In this document: positions 1 through 8,416 of the stretch, piece by piece
Layout of the letters: every line of letters starts with the position of its first letter
How positions within the stretch are numbered: the first letter of the stretch is position 1
NCBI RefSeq assembly: GCF_030263935.1
Contig: NZ_CP127162.1
Coordinates: 3,918,501 to 3,982,500, forward strand
Origin: Paenibacillus polygoni
Lineage (GTDB): Bacteria; Bacillota; Bacilli; Paenibacillales; Paenibacillaceae
Direction: 5' to 3'
DNA: 64,000 nt
Program-made: the position numbers and the translations under genes
The notes under the pieces: model-generated
Seen by the model: only the letters and a program-made list of their open reading frames with translations
What the model was told of the DNA's origin: nothing
The model's database searches: none

Positions 1-38
1 TGCTCCACGATTTTTTGGATTAACTGCAGTTTTTTCAT
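1..38 (-). CDS. kdgA: 2-dehydro-3-deoxy-phosphogluconate aldolase, N-terminal fragment
   Basis: Only the first 12 codons are in the window, reading MKKLQLIQKIVE, preceded by an AAGGAG ribosome site 11 nt upstream of the ATG. That opening resembles the usual start of the KDPG/KHG aldolase family, and the gene lies just downstream of kdgK on the same strand, which is the classical arrangement for splitting 2-keto-3-deoxy-6-phosphogluconate into pyruvate and glyceraldehyde 3-phosphate. The call rests on these few residues and on context; the rest lies outside the window. Confidence 0.6.
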   Translation of the reverse strand, partial: MKKLQLIQKIVE

Positions 39-124
39 CGTCCTTACAACTCCTTATATTATGTATGATTTGTTCTATGATTTCAAAAGGTAAATTCCTT
101 AGATCAGAGAGCCAATGCCCCATA

Positions 125-1087
125 CTATCGTTCAATATGCTGAATATTGTTCAGAGCAGCTTCTACCTCAGCATGTGTCGGGAGCGCTTCCCAATCTCCT
201 ACCGCCTGAATAACCATGCTTCCAATTAAACTTCCGAGTTTCGTTGCCTCTAAAGGCGTCTTGCCTTGTAATATACCAGCAAGGAAACCAGCGCAAAATC
301 CATCTCCGGCCCCTACGGTATCAAGTACTTGCTCTGCTTTGACATAAGGAACCTTGTCTATTCTTCCGTCATCCAGCACATAGGTAAGATCAGGTCCGCC
401 TTTTACGATGGACACGGCCTTCAAAGTCGATAACTTCTCAAAAATCCGTTCCGTATTGTCCTCATCATATAGAAGCTTCAATTCATCAAGACCCGGCAGA
501 AAATAGTCTGCCTGCTCGGCCAAAGACAGAAGCACAGGTCTAGCCTCATCAATTGTCCATAACTTCAACCTTACATTAGGATCAAAACTCACTTTCACAC
601 CAGAATCCTTAGCAATGCGGATGGCTTCCTGCACCGTCTCTAGACTGGATGGGCTAATAGCAGCGGTAATCCCGGTAACATGAAGTATTTTGGCACCAGC
701 AATATAATCCCTGTCGAGTTCAGATGGTGTCATACAGCTTGCTGCAGACAGCTTCCTATAATAATGCACCGAAGACTTGCCCGGTAGATTTTCGCGGATC
801 ATAAGCCCTGTCGCCATTCCTTCCTTCAACTTTGCTCGGGATACATCGACTCCTTCTCCGCGAATCGACTTCATGATCATTTGACCTAGAGGATCATTAC
901 CAAGCCATCCGCACCATCCACTTCGTTGTCCCAGACGAGCAAGACCAATGGCTACATTGCTCTCTGCTCCGCCAAAAGATTTATGCAAGGTTGCAGCGTA
1001 CTCGAGTCCCCTGGTATCCTGTGCGGTGAACAACCCCATGCTTTCCCCAAAAGTAACCACTTCAGGTTGAACAGATGTATTTTGCAT
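125..1087 (-). CDS. kdgK: 2-dehydro-3-deoxygluconate kinase, PfkB/ribokinase family
   Basis: A 320-residue cytoplasmic sugar kinase that most likely phosphorylates 2-keto-3-deoxygluconate with ATP, in pectin or hexuronate breakdown. Seen: the N-terminal GGAESNVAIGLARLG stretch (about 39-53) and the C-terminal PfkB signature DTVGAGDGF (256-264), in which D262 would be the catalytic base. DPNVR at 169-173 is typical of KDG kinases. The likely aldolase gene kdgA follows 86 bp downstream on the same strand, which favours KDG over other ribokinase substrates. Transcription probably starts near 1180 from a promoter overlapping a cre site, so glucose repression through CcpA is expected. The ATG start has a GGTGGG motif 11 nt upstream. 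Confidence 0.85.
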   Translation of the reverse strand: MQNTSVQPEVVTFGESMGLFTAQDTRGLEYAATLHKSFGGAESNVAIGLARLGQRSGWCGWLGNDPLGQMIMKSIRGEGVDVSRAKLKEGMATGLMIRENLPGKSSVHYYRKLSAASCMTPSELDRDYIAGAKILHVTGITAAISPSSLETVQEAIRIAKDSGVKVSFDPNVRLKLWTIDEARPVLLSLAEQADYFLPGLDELKLLYDEDNTERIFEKLSTLKAVSIVKGGPDLTYVLDDGRIDKVPYVKAEQVLDTVGAGDGFCAGFLAGILQGKTPLEATKLGSLIGSMVIQAVGDWEALPTHAEVEAALNNIQHIER

Positions 1088-1114
1088 TTTCCAGAAATCC
1101 CACCCTTTTTATCA

Positions 1115-1134
1115 CAAAAACGCAGGCGTTTTTG
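1115..1134. promoter_or_regulatory. 20-bp palindrome in the kdgK leader
   Basis: Perfect inverted repeat with 9-bp arms CAAAAACGC and GCGTTTTTG around a central AG. It lies between the kdgK promoter and its ribosome site, where a repressor operator (for example a KdgR-type LacI-family site) or an RNA hairpin would act. Which of the two is not decided by the sequence. Confidence 0.4.
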
Positions 1135-1188
1135 CTTTAGATAATTTCCGTTTCGGTTCACAATCTTCCATTAAGGTGCATTAACTCC

Positions 1189-1217
1189 ATTGTCATCTGC
1201 ATTGTAACCGTTGTCAA
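1189..1217 (-). promoter_or_regulatory. Putative sigma-A promoter of kdgK
   Basis: On the minus strand: TTGACA at 1217-1212, a 17-nt spacer and GACAAT at 1194-1189, the latter preceded by a TG extension. It points to kdgK about 100 bp downstream. Confidence 0.55.
1203..1216. promoter_or_regulatory. Catabolite-responsive element (cre), CcpA site
   Basis: TGTAACCGTTGTCA fits every fixed position of the published cre consensus TGWNANCGNTNWCA. It covers the -35 box of the kdgK promoter and the -35 box of the divergent promoter for the GsiB-like gene, so CcpA binding should block at least kdgK. KDG catabolism is a known CcpA target in Bacillus; the effect on the stress gene is inference. Confidence 0.65.
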
Positions 1218-1238
1218 TTATAAAATTGTTAAAATAAT
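1211..1238 (+). promoter_or_regulatory. Putative promoter of the GsiB-like gene
   Basis: TTGTCA (1211-1216), 16-nt spacer, AATAAT (1233-1238), each one mismatch from sigma-A consensus. It overlaps the kdgK -35 element on the other strand. I found no convincing sigma-B motif here. Confidence 0.4.
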
Positions 1239-1337
1239 GTACTTACCAACATTTTTTTACAATGATTTATTTTCTTCGTTTCACAGCAAATCAGCTGTGG
1301 TAATTAGATGTTAATAATGACAAAGGAGAGAGTCTAC

Positions 1338-1589
1338 ATGCCAAATTCAAAAACCAACCGACCCAAAATGACTCGTGCTGAAGCAGGGCGGCTTGGCGGG
1401 GAAGCCACTTCAAAAAAATTCGATCGCTCATTTTATGAAAATATAGGAAGAAAAGGGGGAATCTCCACATCAGAGAACCATGATGCAGATTTCTACCAAG
1501 AGATTGGAAGCAAAGGTGGACAGGCTACGGCTCGCTCCCATGACCGTACATTTTATCGTGAGATTGGACGCAAAGGGGGCCTTCGTTAA
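1338..1589 (+). CDS. GsiB-like KGG-repeat stress protein
   Basis: 83 residues made mostly of imperfect 20-residue repeats with the core KGG..TS..HD..FY.EIG, the hallmark of GsiB, a hydrophilic LEA-like general stress protein of Bacillus. The repeats start at about residue 18 with the degenerate LGGEATSKKFDRSFYENIG and end in RKGGLR. B. subtilis GsiB carries more copies, so this is a short version. The start is placed at the ATG at 1338 because AAAGGAGAG sits 7 nt before it; an in-frame ATG at 1308 lacks a ribosome site. The exact molecular role of such proteins is unknown; protection of proteins or membranes during water stress is the usual proposal. Confidence 0.75.
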   Translation: MPNSKTNRPKMTRAEAGRLGGEATSKKFDRSFYENIGRKGGISTSENHDADFYQEIGSKGGQATARSHDRTFYREIGRKGGLR

Positions 1590-1936
1590 GATATCTTGTG
1601 GTCTTTCTTACATTCTGAAACGCAAAAAAATGAATAAATAAAAGAGACTTTATTTCACATGACAATCATCTGCTCACATAAAACGAATCTAGCGAATCTT
1701 TTAGAAAAATATACAGGTTCGTAAAGTTGCGGAGTCTTGATTACTGGGAAATTTAGGTCTCTTTTTTTGTTTTTCTATACCTATGATCCCTTAATTTTGT
1801 AGAAATATGCCGGAAACTGTGATAGACTCATACAAATTATATATTCTTTTTACGGTAAAGCCTATTTGCGGTAAAGCATTACAGAACGAACGAAGCACAA
1901 ATGAAATTATTTTGATTCTGGGGGGAAACAGTCACC
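1590..1936 (+). promoter_or_regulatory. Intergenic stretch with long-range stem and U-run before ilvD
   Basis: No gene. An 8-nt arm AAAGAGAC at 1641-1648 can pair with GTCTCTTT at 1757-1764, which runs into seven T residues, enclosing about 108 nt with a smaller internal pairing (CGAATC with GGTTCG). It may be a large terminator for the GsiB-like gene or an attenuator-like leader. A weak promoter-like TTGTAG, 17 nt, TGATAG lies around 1797-1825 before ilvD. I recognise no known riboswitch class and see no T-box motif. Confidence 0.35.
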
Positions 1937-3625
1937 ATGGCACCGAAAAAAATGCGTTCAGACATGATTAAAAAAGGTTTTGATCGAGCACCGCATCGGA
2001 GTTTGCTTCGTGCAGCTGGAGTAAAAGAGGAAGATTTCGGTAAACCGTTTATTGCCGTATGTAATTCATATATCGATATCGTACCAGGACATGTGCATCT
2101 TCAGGAATTTGGGAAAATTGTAAAAGATGCGATTCGTGAAGCAGGCGGTGTTCCTTTTGAATTCAATACCATTGGTGTAGATGATGGGATTGCAATGGGT
2201 CATATCGGGATGCGCTATTCGCTTCCAAGCCGAGATATTATTGCAGATTCGGTAGAAACCGTAGTTTCTGCTCACTGGTTTGACGGTATGGTATGTATTC
2301 CTAACTGTGATAAAATTACGCCGGGCATGATGATGGGTGCACTTCGCGTGAACATCCCAACGATTTTCGTCAGCGGCGGACCTATGAAGGCAGGACGTGA
2401 CAGTAATGGTCGTGCATTATCTCTTACTTCTGTATTTGAAGGAGTAGGTGCTTACCAAGCAGGTAAAATAGATGATCAAAGCCTGCTCGAATTAGAGCAA
2501 TTCGGTTGTCCTACATGCGGATCTTGTTCTGGTATGTTTACTGCAAACTCGATGAACTGTCTTGCCGAGGCAATGGGACTAGCCCTGCCGGGTAACGGAA
2601 CTATTCTCGCGGTTTCACCAGAACGCCGTGATTTTGTACGTAAGTCTGCAACTCAATTGATGGAACTCATTAAACTTGATTTAAAACCTCGTGATATCGT
2701 AACTCATGAAGCTATTGATAATGCATTTGCACTCGATATGGCGATGGGCGGTTCTACGAATACGGTACTTCATACGCTTGCGCTTGCTCATGAAGCAGGA
2801 ATTGACTACCCAATTGACCGTATTAATGAAGTAGCGAACCGAGTACCTCATCTGTCCAAACTGGCACCTGCTTCCGATTATCATATTGAGGATGTTCAGA
2901 ATGCAGGCGGTGTAAGTGCTGTTCTGAATGAACTTCTCAAAAAACCAGGTGCAATCCATGGGGATTGTATTACCGTAACAGGAAAAACCATTCGTGAGAA
3001 TGTTGAAGGTGTAGAAATTCAAGATCATAACGTAATTCATGCCTTGGATAATCCTCACTCCGAACGTGGCGGACTGGCTGTACTCTTTGGTAATCTAGCA
3101 CCTGAAGGTTCCATCATTAAAGTCGGAGCAGTCGATCCTTCTGTTGGCGGATATCATAAAGGTCCTGCGATCTGCTTTAACTCGCAAGAAGAAGCACTCG
3201 AAGGCATTGCCAATGGAAAAGTAACTGAAGGAAACGTAGTAGTTATCCGTTACGAAGGTCCAAAAGGCGGTCCAGGTATGCCGGAAATGCTCGCTCCTAC
3301 CTCCCAGATTGTAGGGATGGGGCTCGGTGCCAAAGTAGGTCTGATCACTGACGGACGTTTCTCGGGTGCATCCAGAGGAATCAGTATCGGACATATTTCC
3401 CCAGAAGCTGCGGAAGGCGGACCCATCGCTTTCGTACATGATGGAGATTTGATTGAACTTGACCTCAATAATCGTAAGATTGAACTGCTTATTAGTGAAG
3501 AAGAAATGGAACGTCGTCGTGCGGAAGAATGGACAGAATTTGAGCCTAAAGTTAAAACCGGATATTTGGCGCGTTATTCTAAACTAGTAACGAACGCAAG
3601 TAACGGCGGCGTTCTAAAAATCTAA
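1937..3625 (+). CDS. ilvD: Dihydroxy-acid dehydratase
   Basis: 562 residues, full family length. The enzyme dehydrates 2,3-dihydroxy-isovalerate and 2,3-dihydroxy-3-methylvalerate in valine and isoleucine synthesis and carries an iron-sulfur cluster. Seen: the cluster cysteines C124 in PNCDK and the C191-x2-C194-x2-C197 cluster in CPTCGSC, plus the C-terminal [14 protein letters not shown] motif. ATG is preceded by a G-rich ribosome site (GGGGGG, about 12 nt upstream). The gene stands alone here, away from other ilv genes, and ends at a strong bidirectional terminator. Confidence 0.97.
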   Translation: MAPKKMRSDMIKKGFDRAPHRSLLRAAGVKEEDFGKPFIAVCNSYIDIVPGHVHLQEFGKIVKDAIREAGGVPFEFNTIGVDDGIAMGHIGMRYSLPSRDIIADSVETVVSAHWFDGMVCIPNCDKITPGMMMGALRVNIPTIFVSGGPMKAGRDSNGRALSLTSVFEGVGAYQAGKIDDQSLLELEQFGCPTCGSCSGMFTANSMNCLAEAMGLALPGNGTILAVSPERRDFVRKSATQLMELIKLDLKPRDIVTHEAIDNAFALDMAMGGSTNTVLHTLALAHEAGIDYPIDRINEVANRVPHLSKLAPASDYHIEDVQNAGGVSAVLNELLKKPGAIHGDCITVTGKTIRENVEGVEIQDHNVIHALDNPHSERGGLAVLFGNLAPEGSIIKVGAVDPSVGGYHKGPAICFNSQEEALEGIANGKVTEGNVVVIRYEGPKGGPGMPEMLAPTSQIVGMGLGAKVGLITDGRFSGASRGISIGHISPEAAEGGPIAFVHDGDLIELDLNNRKIELLISEEEMERRRAEEWTEFEPKVKTGYLARYSKLVTNASNGGVLKI

Positions 3626-3634
3626 TATTTCATA

Positions 3635-3674
3635 AAAAAGGATCCTCCGTTCATAAGAACAGAGGATCCTTTTT
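3635..3674. terminator. Bidirectional terminator between ilvD and the deacetylase gene
   Basis: Perfect stem AAAAAGGATCCTC (3635-3647) and its complement (3662-3674), with an inner GTTC/GAAC pair, and A/T runs on both sides. It serves the two convergent genes. Confidence 0.9.
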
Positions 3675-3687
3675 AATATATTTCTAT

Positions 3688-5136
3688 TTATGCTACCGGC
3701 GGTGTTCTGCTTAAATCAGAATTTCCGGCAAGAATTCCTGATTCCTCTTCTTCATACCGTTCCTCTGTTACTTCTCTTGGGGCAGTTCGCTCTGGCTTAT
3801 GTATGCTCCCGAATCGTTCATAGAGTACATCCATAGGCATGATGATCATTTTGGGTATCATTTGCTGGCTGCCTTCTTTTAGACGCTTCTGCCCTTGCGG
3901 ATGAATTACACTCATCAAGATTCGGAGATAAACAGCACTGGAAGCAGCAAACCACCCTTTTGGTAAATCTTTGACAAGAAACCCGAATTGCTCTGGTCCT
4001 CGGTTAATCATCGTAACACCATACAGGGCTTTTACCTCGGCTGCATCGGGATCCTTTGCAATAAGATGAGCAAGGTCAGGAAGCTGTTTTTCCATTGCCC
4101 GGATCATACGAATCGCTAAATGAACTGATGTTCGTGATGTCGTTCCCAACTGATATAATTTTTTATTATCAAAATGAAGTTCAACGATCGAATCGCCTTT
4201 TTCAAGAAATTTGCCATCTGTCATGGCTACCCGTTTTCCTTGATAGGGACGAATTCGGTAATGCAAGAAAGGATTCTCTGGGGTAATCGTCTTTAGATGA
4301 GTAACAAGATGAAATACTTTCTCCCAGCCTAACCATAGTTTAACGACTACTTTTTTTATCCCCGTTCTCACCGCCGCAAGCCCCTCCTTTCTATATTGTA
4401 GTTTCCTAACCGAATTTGCATGTTTTGATGCATTGTGAAGTTCAATCATCTCATCAATGCGGATGCTTTTCAGTCCTTCTTGCTTCGCCATTTCTAGCAC
4501 ATTTTCCAGCGCAAGAAGCATAATTTTCGGAGCATGTTTGTCTGCACCTGGTGTCGTTCCGCAATCATGAAGAACCATGACTTCTCCGCCGCGAAGTCTT
4601 TTCTTCATCCGTTCTGTTAAGCGATCCACCCCGATCCGTTCTTTCCAATCACCGAACATGCCAGACCAAAGAATGATACGATGGTGATGTTTTTTTGAAA
4701 AATCAAATAGATTGGTAATTCCCCACGGCGGGCGATAATACTCCGTATGCGACCCTGTTATCTGAAACACAATGGTATCTGTGCGTTCAATTTGCTGGCG
4801 GACAAGCTTAGGTGACATCAACCAGTTCGTATAGTGTTTATAATTGTGGATACCAATCAAATGACCTTCATTATGCATACGTTTTAGCAGGTCGGGATTA
4901 CGTTCTGCATGTTCTCCCACTACAAAAAATGTAGCCTTTGCATCGTACTTTTTCAACAAATCCAACAGAAGCGGTGTATAATATGGATCTGGTCCATCGT
5001 CAAAGGTAAGTGCATAATCCTTTACGTTTTTCCCTTTTCGAAATACACGAAAACCGAATAACCGGCTGATTAGACTAGGAATAAATGCATAAAAGGATGT
5101 AATATAAAAAAGCAAAAGCAACAAATTTTGCATCAT
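3688..5136 (-). CDS. Membrane-anchored polysaccharide deacetylase with extra C-terminal domain
   Basis: 482 residues from the ATG at 5136, which has GTGAGG upstream; a longer reading would need an unsupported TTG. An N-terminal hydrophobic segment (MMQNLLLLLFYITSFY) anchors or exports the protein. A NodB domain follows: TFDDGPD (metal and catalytic Asp), HNYKH in place of the usual HSxxH, RPPWG and VLHDCG near the end. Such enzymes remove N- or O-acetyl groups from peptidoglycan or other glycans. The last 200 residues form a second domain that I associate tentatively with the YkoP-like family found next to Bacillus deacetylases; its function is unknown. The tail is charged and probably disordered. 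Substrate cannot be told. Confidence 0.8.
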   Translation of the reverse strand: MMQNLLLLLFYITSFYAFIPSLISRLFGFRVFRKGKNVKDYALTFDDGPDPYYTPLLLDLLKKYDAKATFFVVGEHAERNPDLLKRMHNEGHLIGIHNYKHYTNWLMSPKLVRQQIERTDTIVFQITGSHTEYYRPPWGITNLFDFSKKHHHRIILWSGMFGDWKERIGVDRLTERMKKRLRGGEVMVLHDCGTTPGADKHAPKIMLLALENVLEMAKQEGLKSIRIDEMIELHNASKHANSVRKLQYRKEGLAAVRTGIKKVVVKLWLGWEKVFHLVTHLKTITPENPFLHYRIRPYQGKRVAMTDGKFLEKGDSIVELHFDNKKLYQLGTTSRTSVHLAIRMIRAMEKQLPDLAHLIAKDPDAAEVKALYGVTMINRGPEQFGFLVKDLPKGWFAASSAVYLRILMSVIHPQGQKRLKEGSQQMIPKMIIMPMDVLYERFGSIHKPERTAPREVTEERYEEEESGILAGNSDLSRTPPVA

Positions 5137-5293
5137 GTAATTCCTCACTTCTCTCGCTTTACTTGCCTGCCAATCCAAACCACACTATTTCCTATTTTAT
5201 CATATTGTGAATAAAATGAACCTTTGATTTCAAATTTTACGTATACTCTTAAGTAATGCCCACCAAAAATAAAAAAGGAGTCGTTGTTAACGT

Positions 5294-6424
5294 ATGCTTC
5301 CTCTCTACAAAAAGTATTGGCGCACTGCTTTTGATATCGGCCTGATTGCACTCACCGTGTTCTTAATTATGTTTGTCTCAAGCAAGCTGTATCACATTGC
5401 AGCACCTGTATTTCTTTCCTTTCTTGTATTTATTATTATTGAGCCGCTGGCCAAGTTTCTGCACCGAAAAGGAATTAAGAAAGCAATTGCCTCCGCTATT
5501 TCTGTTCTCATGTTTCTTGGTATACTAATCGGTATATTTTTCGGACTTGGAGTCATCCTTGTCTCGTCTATCGTTCAATTTCAGGAAAATATCCCTTACT
5601 ATACTGAAATGATTCAAACACAGTTTAATCAGTCGATGACCTTTTTACATACCCAAATCAACGCGCTGCCAGAAAGCGTTATAAATCAGATCAATGAATA
5701 TTTTGAAATCGTCACTGCAACCTTGTCGAACTGGGGCAAAACATTTCTCGGTTATCTTATTACTATGCTCAGCTCCTTCTCTACATTTATAGGAAATTTT
5801 GCGGTAGCTATCATTCTTGCCTTTTTCCTTAGTGTAGAGATTGATATGTGGCGGGCTCTTACCAAGAGGAAAGCACCAAAAACAATCAAGAAAGCTTATA
5901 TGTTTTTAAAAGATCATGTCCTAAGTTCCATCGGTTCTTATTTGAAAGCACAGTTGATTCTCATTTCCATTACCTTTGTACTTGTATATGTAGGACTATT
6001 AATTGTGGGAACCGGCAATGCTCTGACGATCGCGCTCGTATCTGCATTTTTTGATCTGCTGCCGCTGCTGGGTATTCCCGTTATCTTTATACCCTGGATT
6101 ATTTATTTGTTTATTGTAGGTAATACAGGGACAGCTGTAGGACTCATCATTGTATTAGTAGTAACCATGCTGACAAGACAACTAGCCGAACCTAAAATTT
6201 CAGGAAATTCAATCGGAGTCACATCTGCCTATTTAATGCTTTCTTTTATGCTTATTTCCTTATCTATTTTTGGGATTGCTGGTGTAATTCTATCGCCAAT
6301 CTTGCTGATTTTAATTAAGGAATTGCTTCAACAAGGATATTTACAGAAGTGGATCCATCTGCCTGAAGATGAGTTCCAATCTTCACCTTTCGTAATAGAT
6401 AAACCGGCTCCTCCTGCCGAGTAA
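5294..6424 (+). CDS. AI-2E family transporter (UPF0118, PerM-like)
   Basis: 376 residues with about eight hydrophobic segments, the usual layout of this exporter family: two N-terminal helices, a long hydrophilic loop (about 100-150) and a C-terminal bundle containing DLLPLLGIPVIFIPW. Named for a proposed autoinducer-2 export role, but family members also act as Na+/H+ antiporters and the substrate here is unknown. Ribosome site AAAAAGGAG lies about 13 nt before the ATG. Divergent from the deacetylase gene and closed by its own terminator. A second family member lies at 19110-20180. Confidence 0.88.
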   Translation: MLPLYKKYWRTAFDIGLIALTVFLIMFVSSKLYHIAAPVFLSFLVFIIIEPLAKFLHRKGIKKAIASAISVLMFLGILIGIFFGLGVILVSSIVQFQENIPYYTEMIQTQFNQSMTFLHTQINALPESVINQINEYFEIVTATLSNWGKTFLGYLITMLSSFSTFIGNFAVAIILAFFLSVEIDMWRALTKRKAPKTIKKAYMFLKDHVLSSIGSYLKAQLILISITFVLVYVGLLIVGTGNALTIALVSAFFDLLPLLGIPVIFIPWIIYLFIVGNTGTAVGLIIVLVVTMLTRQLAEPKISGNSIGVTSAYLMLSFMLISLSIFGIAGVILSPILLILIKELLQQGYLQKWIHLPEDEFQSSPFVIDKPAPPAE

Positions 6425-6438
6425 TCACCAAGCTAAAG

Positions 6439-6480
6439 AAACTCTACCGCTCAGCCTAATGGCGACAGTAGAGTTTTTTT
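6439..6480 (+). terminator. Terminator of the AI-2E transporter gene
   Basis: AACTCTAC pairs with GTAGAGTT across a roughly 20-nt loop, followed by a T7 run; it lies between convergent genes. Confidence 0.8.
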
Positions 6481-6485
6481 ATTTG

Positions 6486-8297
6486 CTATAGCTTAGAGTG
6501 AGTCTTAGCGAGCAGATCCATTACCTGTTTAAATATGGAGGTCGCTTTGTGCTCTGATGAGGGGGATACATTCTTGATCAGTACAGCGACCGCATATTCG
6601 GGAGATTCCCCTGGACCATACCCGATGAACCACTGATGGTTTCGCTTCCCCTTATTTTGGATCACCTGGGCTGTACCCGACTTTCCTGCAAGATGCCACG
6701 AGGCTTCTTTAAGAGTCTGTCCCGTTCCCTCCTCCACTACCTTATCCATAAATTCTAACAGCTTTCTCGCTGTCGACTGCTGAATACTAGGTACATTTTT
6801 ATCTATTAACCTTTTTTGCGGGATTTCTGTGAGCAGAGATCCATCTGCATAATGAATATGAGAGACAATTCGCGGAGACTGCACTTTTCCCCCGTGAAGC
6901 AGTGTCACCATAAGATTAGCTGCTTGCAGAGGAGTAACCTGCACATCGCGCTGACCGATTGCCGTCTGTATCCGTGTCCCTTCATCATTAAGCTGAATAC
7001 TTTCTTTGTTATTAAAAATTCGGCCTTTCTCTTCATGATCGAACAAGACAAAATGATCCTGTCCTAAATAATGATCTTTTTCAAATCCAACTGTTCTGCC
7101 AAGGCCAAGTGACTCTGCTGCATCTGCTATCTGTTTAGAGCTTAGACGTGATGCCACTTCTGCAAAAGTAATATTACATGACTTTGCGAAACCCTCAGCA
7201 AATGTCAAAGTTCCATGACCCTCTGTTTTCCAGCAGCTTAGTCCATACTTTCCATAATGACCGGTACAGTGGAATTTTTCCTGCGGATGCACCACTCCCT
7301 GTTCAAGGGCAGCAGCAGCAGTGATAATTTTAAAAATAGATCCGGGTACAGCCGCCTTTAGCGCCTGATTTGCCCATTCATTCTTCTCCAGACTAATCTG
7401 CTGCGGCTGATAAAAAGGTCTTGATACCATAGCCACTACATCTGCATTTTTGGCATCCAGTACCACAACGGCTCCTTCCGCCACCCCTGCCTCTTTCGTT
7501 ATCTTCTCTATTTGCTCTTGCAGAACTAAATCAATTGTAGTCTCTACATTTAGCGGGTATTTCGGATTGTGAGGTGCAATCACTCTTGCCCCCAGGGTTC
7601 CGTTTAGCGGCTGTTTATGTCCGTCTACCATACTTGATACAATCGTTGGTCCAAGACCTTTTAATAAGGGTTCTAGGGTTCGTTCAAGTCCGCCTGCTCC
7701 TGACTTTACATTAAAAGGATCTCTTACTTCCTGATGCAGTCTACTCTTCGCTGTCTTTTCAGGAAGTTCTGCAAGATACCCGAGCCACTGCCTCCCGTTC
7801 TCCGAGTCTATATATCGTTTCATATAGGGCAATGCTTTAATTACCCCCACACTCTTTGCTTGAATTGCTTCGACTTCGCGGGAGGTGAGAATCCGTGGTT
7901 CTCCACTCGCAAGCGTCCACCATTCAGGCGAAGTTAAGGCATTCCATTTCGTCCATAATGTATCTGGATTAATATTTAGAATGTCTGCCATCTCTAAGAT
8001 CTCACTCTTCTGTTCTTCTGTAATTCGGTCGGGCAGCGGAAAGAGGACGGGTACATAAACCATTTGCCCGGTTAAAGACTTATGGTGACGGTCAAGAAAT
8101 TGTCCGCGTCCAGGGTCCAGAATAATGCCTTGTTCACGCTGCAATACCGACATTTCTCTCATCGTTCTTCCGGTTTCCAAAACTTCTTGGTTCACCCTGA
8201 CAAACTGGATATATCCCAGACGAAACATCAGTATAACTAGCAAACCACCTAATAGAAGTAACGTAAAAAAGACACGTTTTTTCCTTAACAGGTCCAT
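6486..8297 (-). CDS. Class B penicillin-binding protein (transpeptidase)
   Basis: 603 residues. One N-terminal membrane helix (about 10-30) anchors an extracytoplasmic transpeptidase that cross-links peptidoglycan. Active-site motifs: S320-I-F-K323, S373-C-N375 and K539-S-G541; the third box is KSG rather than the common KTG. Residues 35-250 form the dimerisation/pedestal region typical of class B enzymes. The neighbourhood (yrrN, yrrO, mltG, alaS) matches the B. subtilis region that holds pbpI (yrrR), so an orthologue of PbpI is plausible, but similarity to SpoVD or PBP2-type proteins cannot be excluded by eye. ATG start; ribosome site weak. Confidence 0.88.
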   Translation of the reverse strand: MDLLRKKRVFFTLLLLGGLLVILMFRLGYIQFVRVNQEVLETGRTMREMSVLQREQGIILDPGRGQFLDRHHKSLTGQMVYVPVLFPLPDRITEEQKSEILEMADILNINPDTLWTKWNALTSPEWWTLASGEPRILTSREVEAIQAKSVGVIKALPYMKRYIDSENGRQWLGYLAELPEKTAKSRLHQEVRDPFNVKSGAGGLERTLEPLLKGLGPTIVSSMVDGHKQPLNGTLGARVIAPHNPKYPLNVETTIDLVLQEQIEKITKEAGVAEGAVVVLDAKNADVVAMVSRPFYQPQQISLEKNEWANQALKAAVPGSIFKIITAAAALEQGVVHPQEKFHCTGHYGKYGLSCWKTEGHGTLTFAEGFAKSCNITFAEVASRLSSKQIADAAESLGLGRTVGFEKDHYLGQDHFVLFDHEEKGRIFNNKESIQLNDEGTRIQTAIGQRDVQVTPLQAANLMVTLLHGGKVQSPRIVSHIHYADGSLLTEIPQKRLIDKNVPSIQQSTARKLLEFMDKVVEEGTGQTLKEASWHLAGKSGTAQVIQNKGKRNHQWFIGYGPGESPEYAVAVLIKNVSPSSEHKATSIFKQVMDLLAKTHSKL

Positions 8298-8351
8298 ACC
8301 CGGGTGCCTACTTTCGACTTTTTTTGGTTATTATCCCCTTTTACAGCATAA

Positions 8352-8386
8352 TAAAAACCCTGCCTCCTTCATTCAGGAAACAGGGC
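8352..8386 (-). terminator. Terminator of the chemoreceptor gene
   Basis: On the minus strand CCCTG...TCCT pairs with AGGA...CAGGG and is followed by TTTTTATT. It ends the transcript of the gene at 8417-10546 just before the PBP gene. Confidence 0.75.
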
Positions 8387-8416
8387 TAGAACTTATTGTA
8401 CTTTAGGATTACAGTT

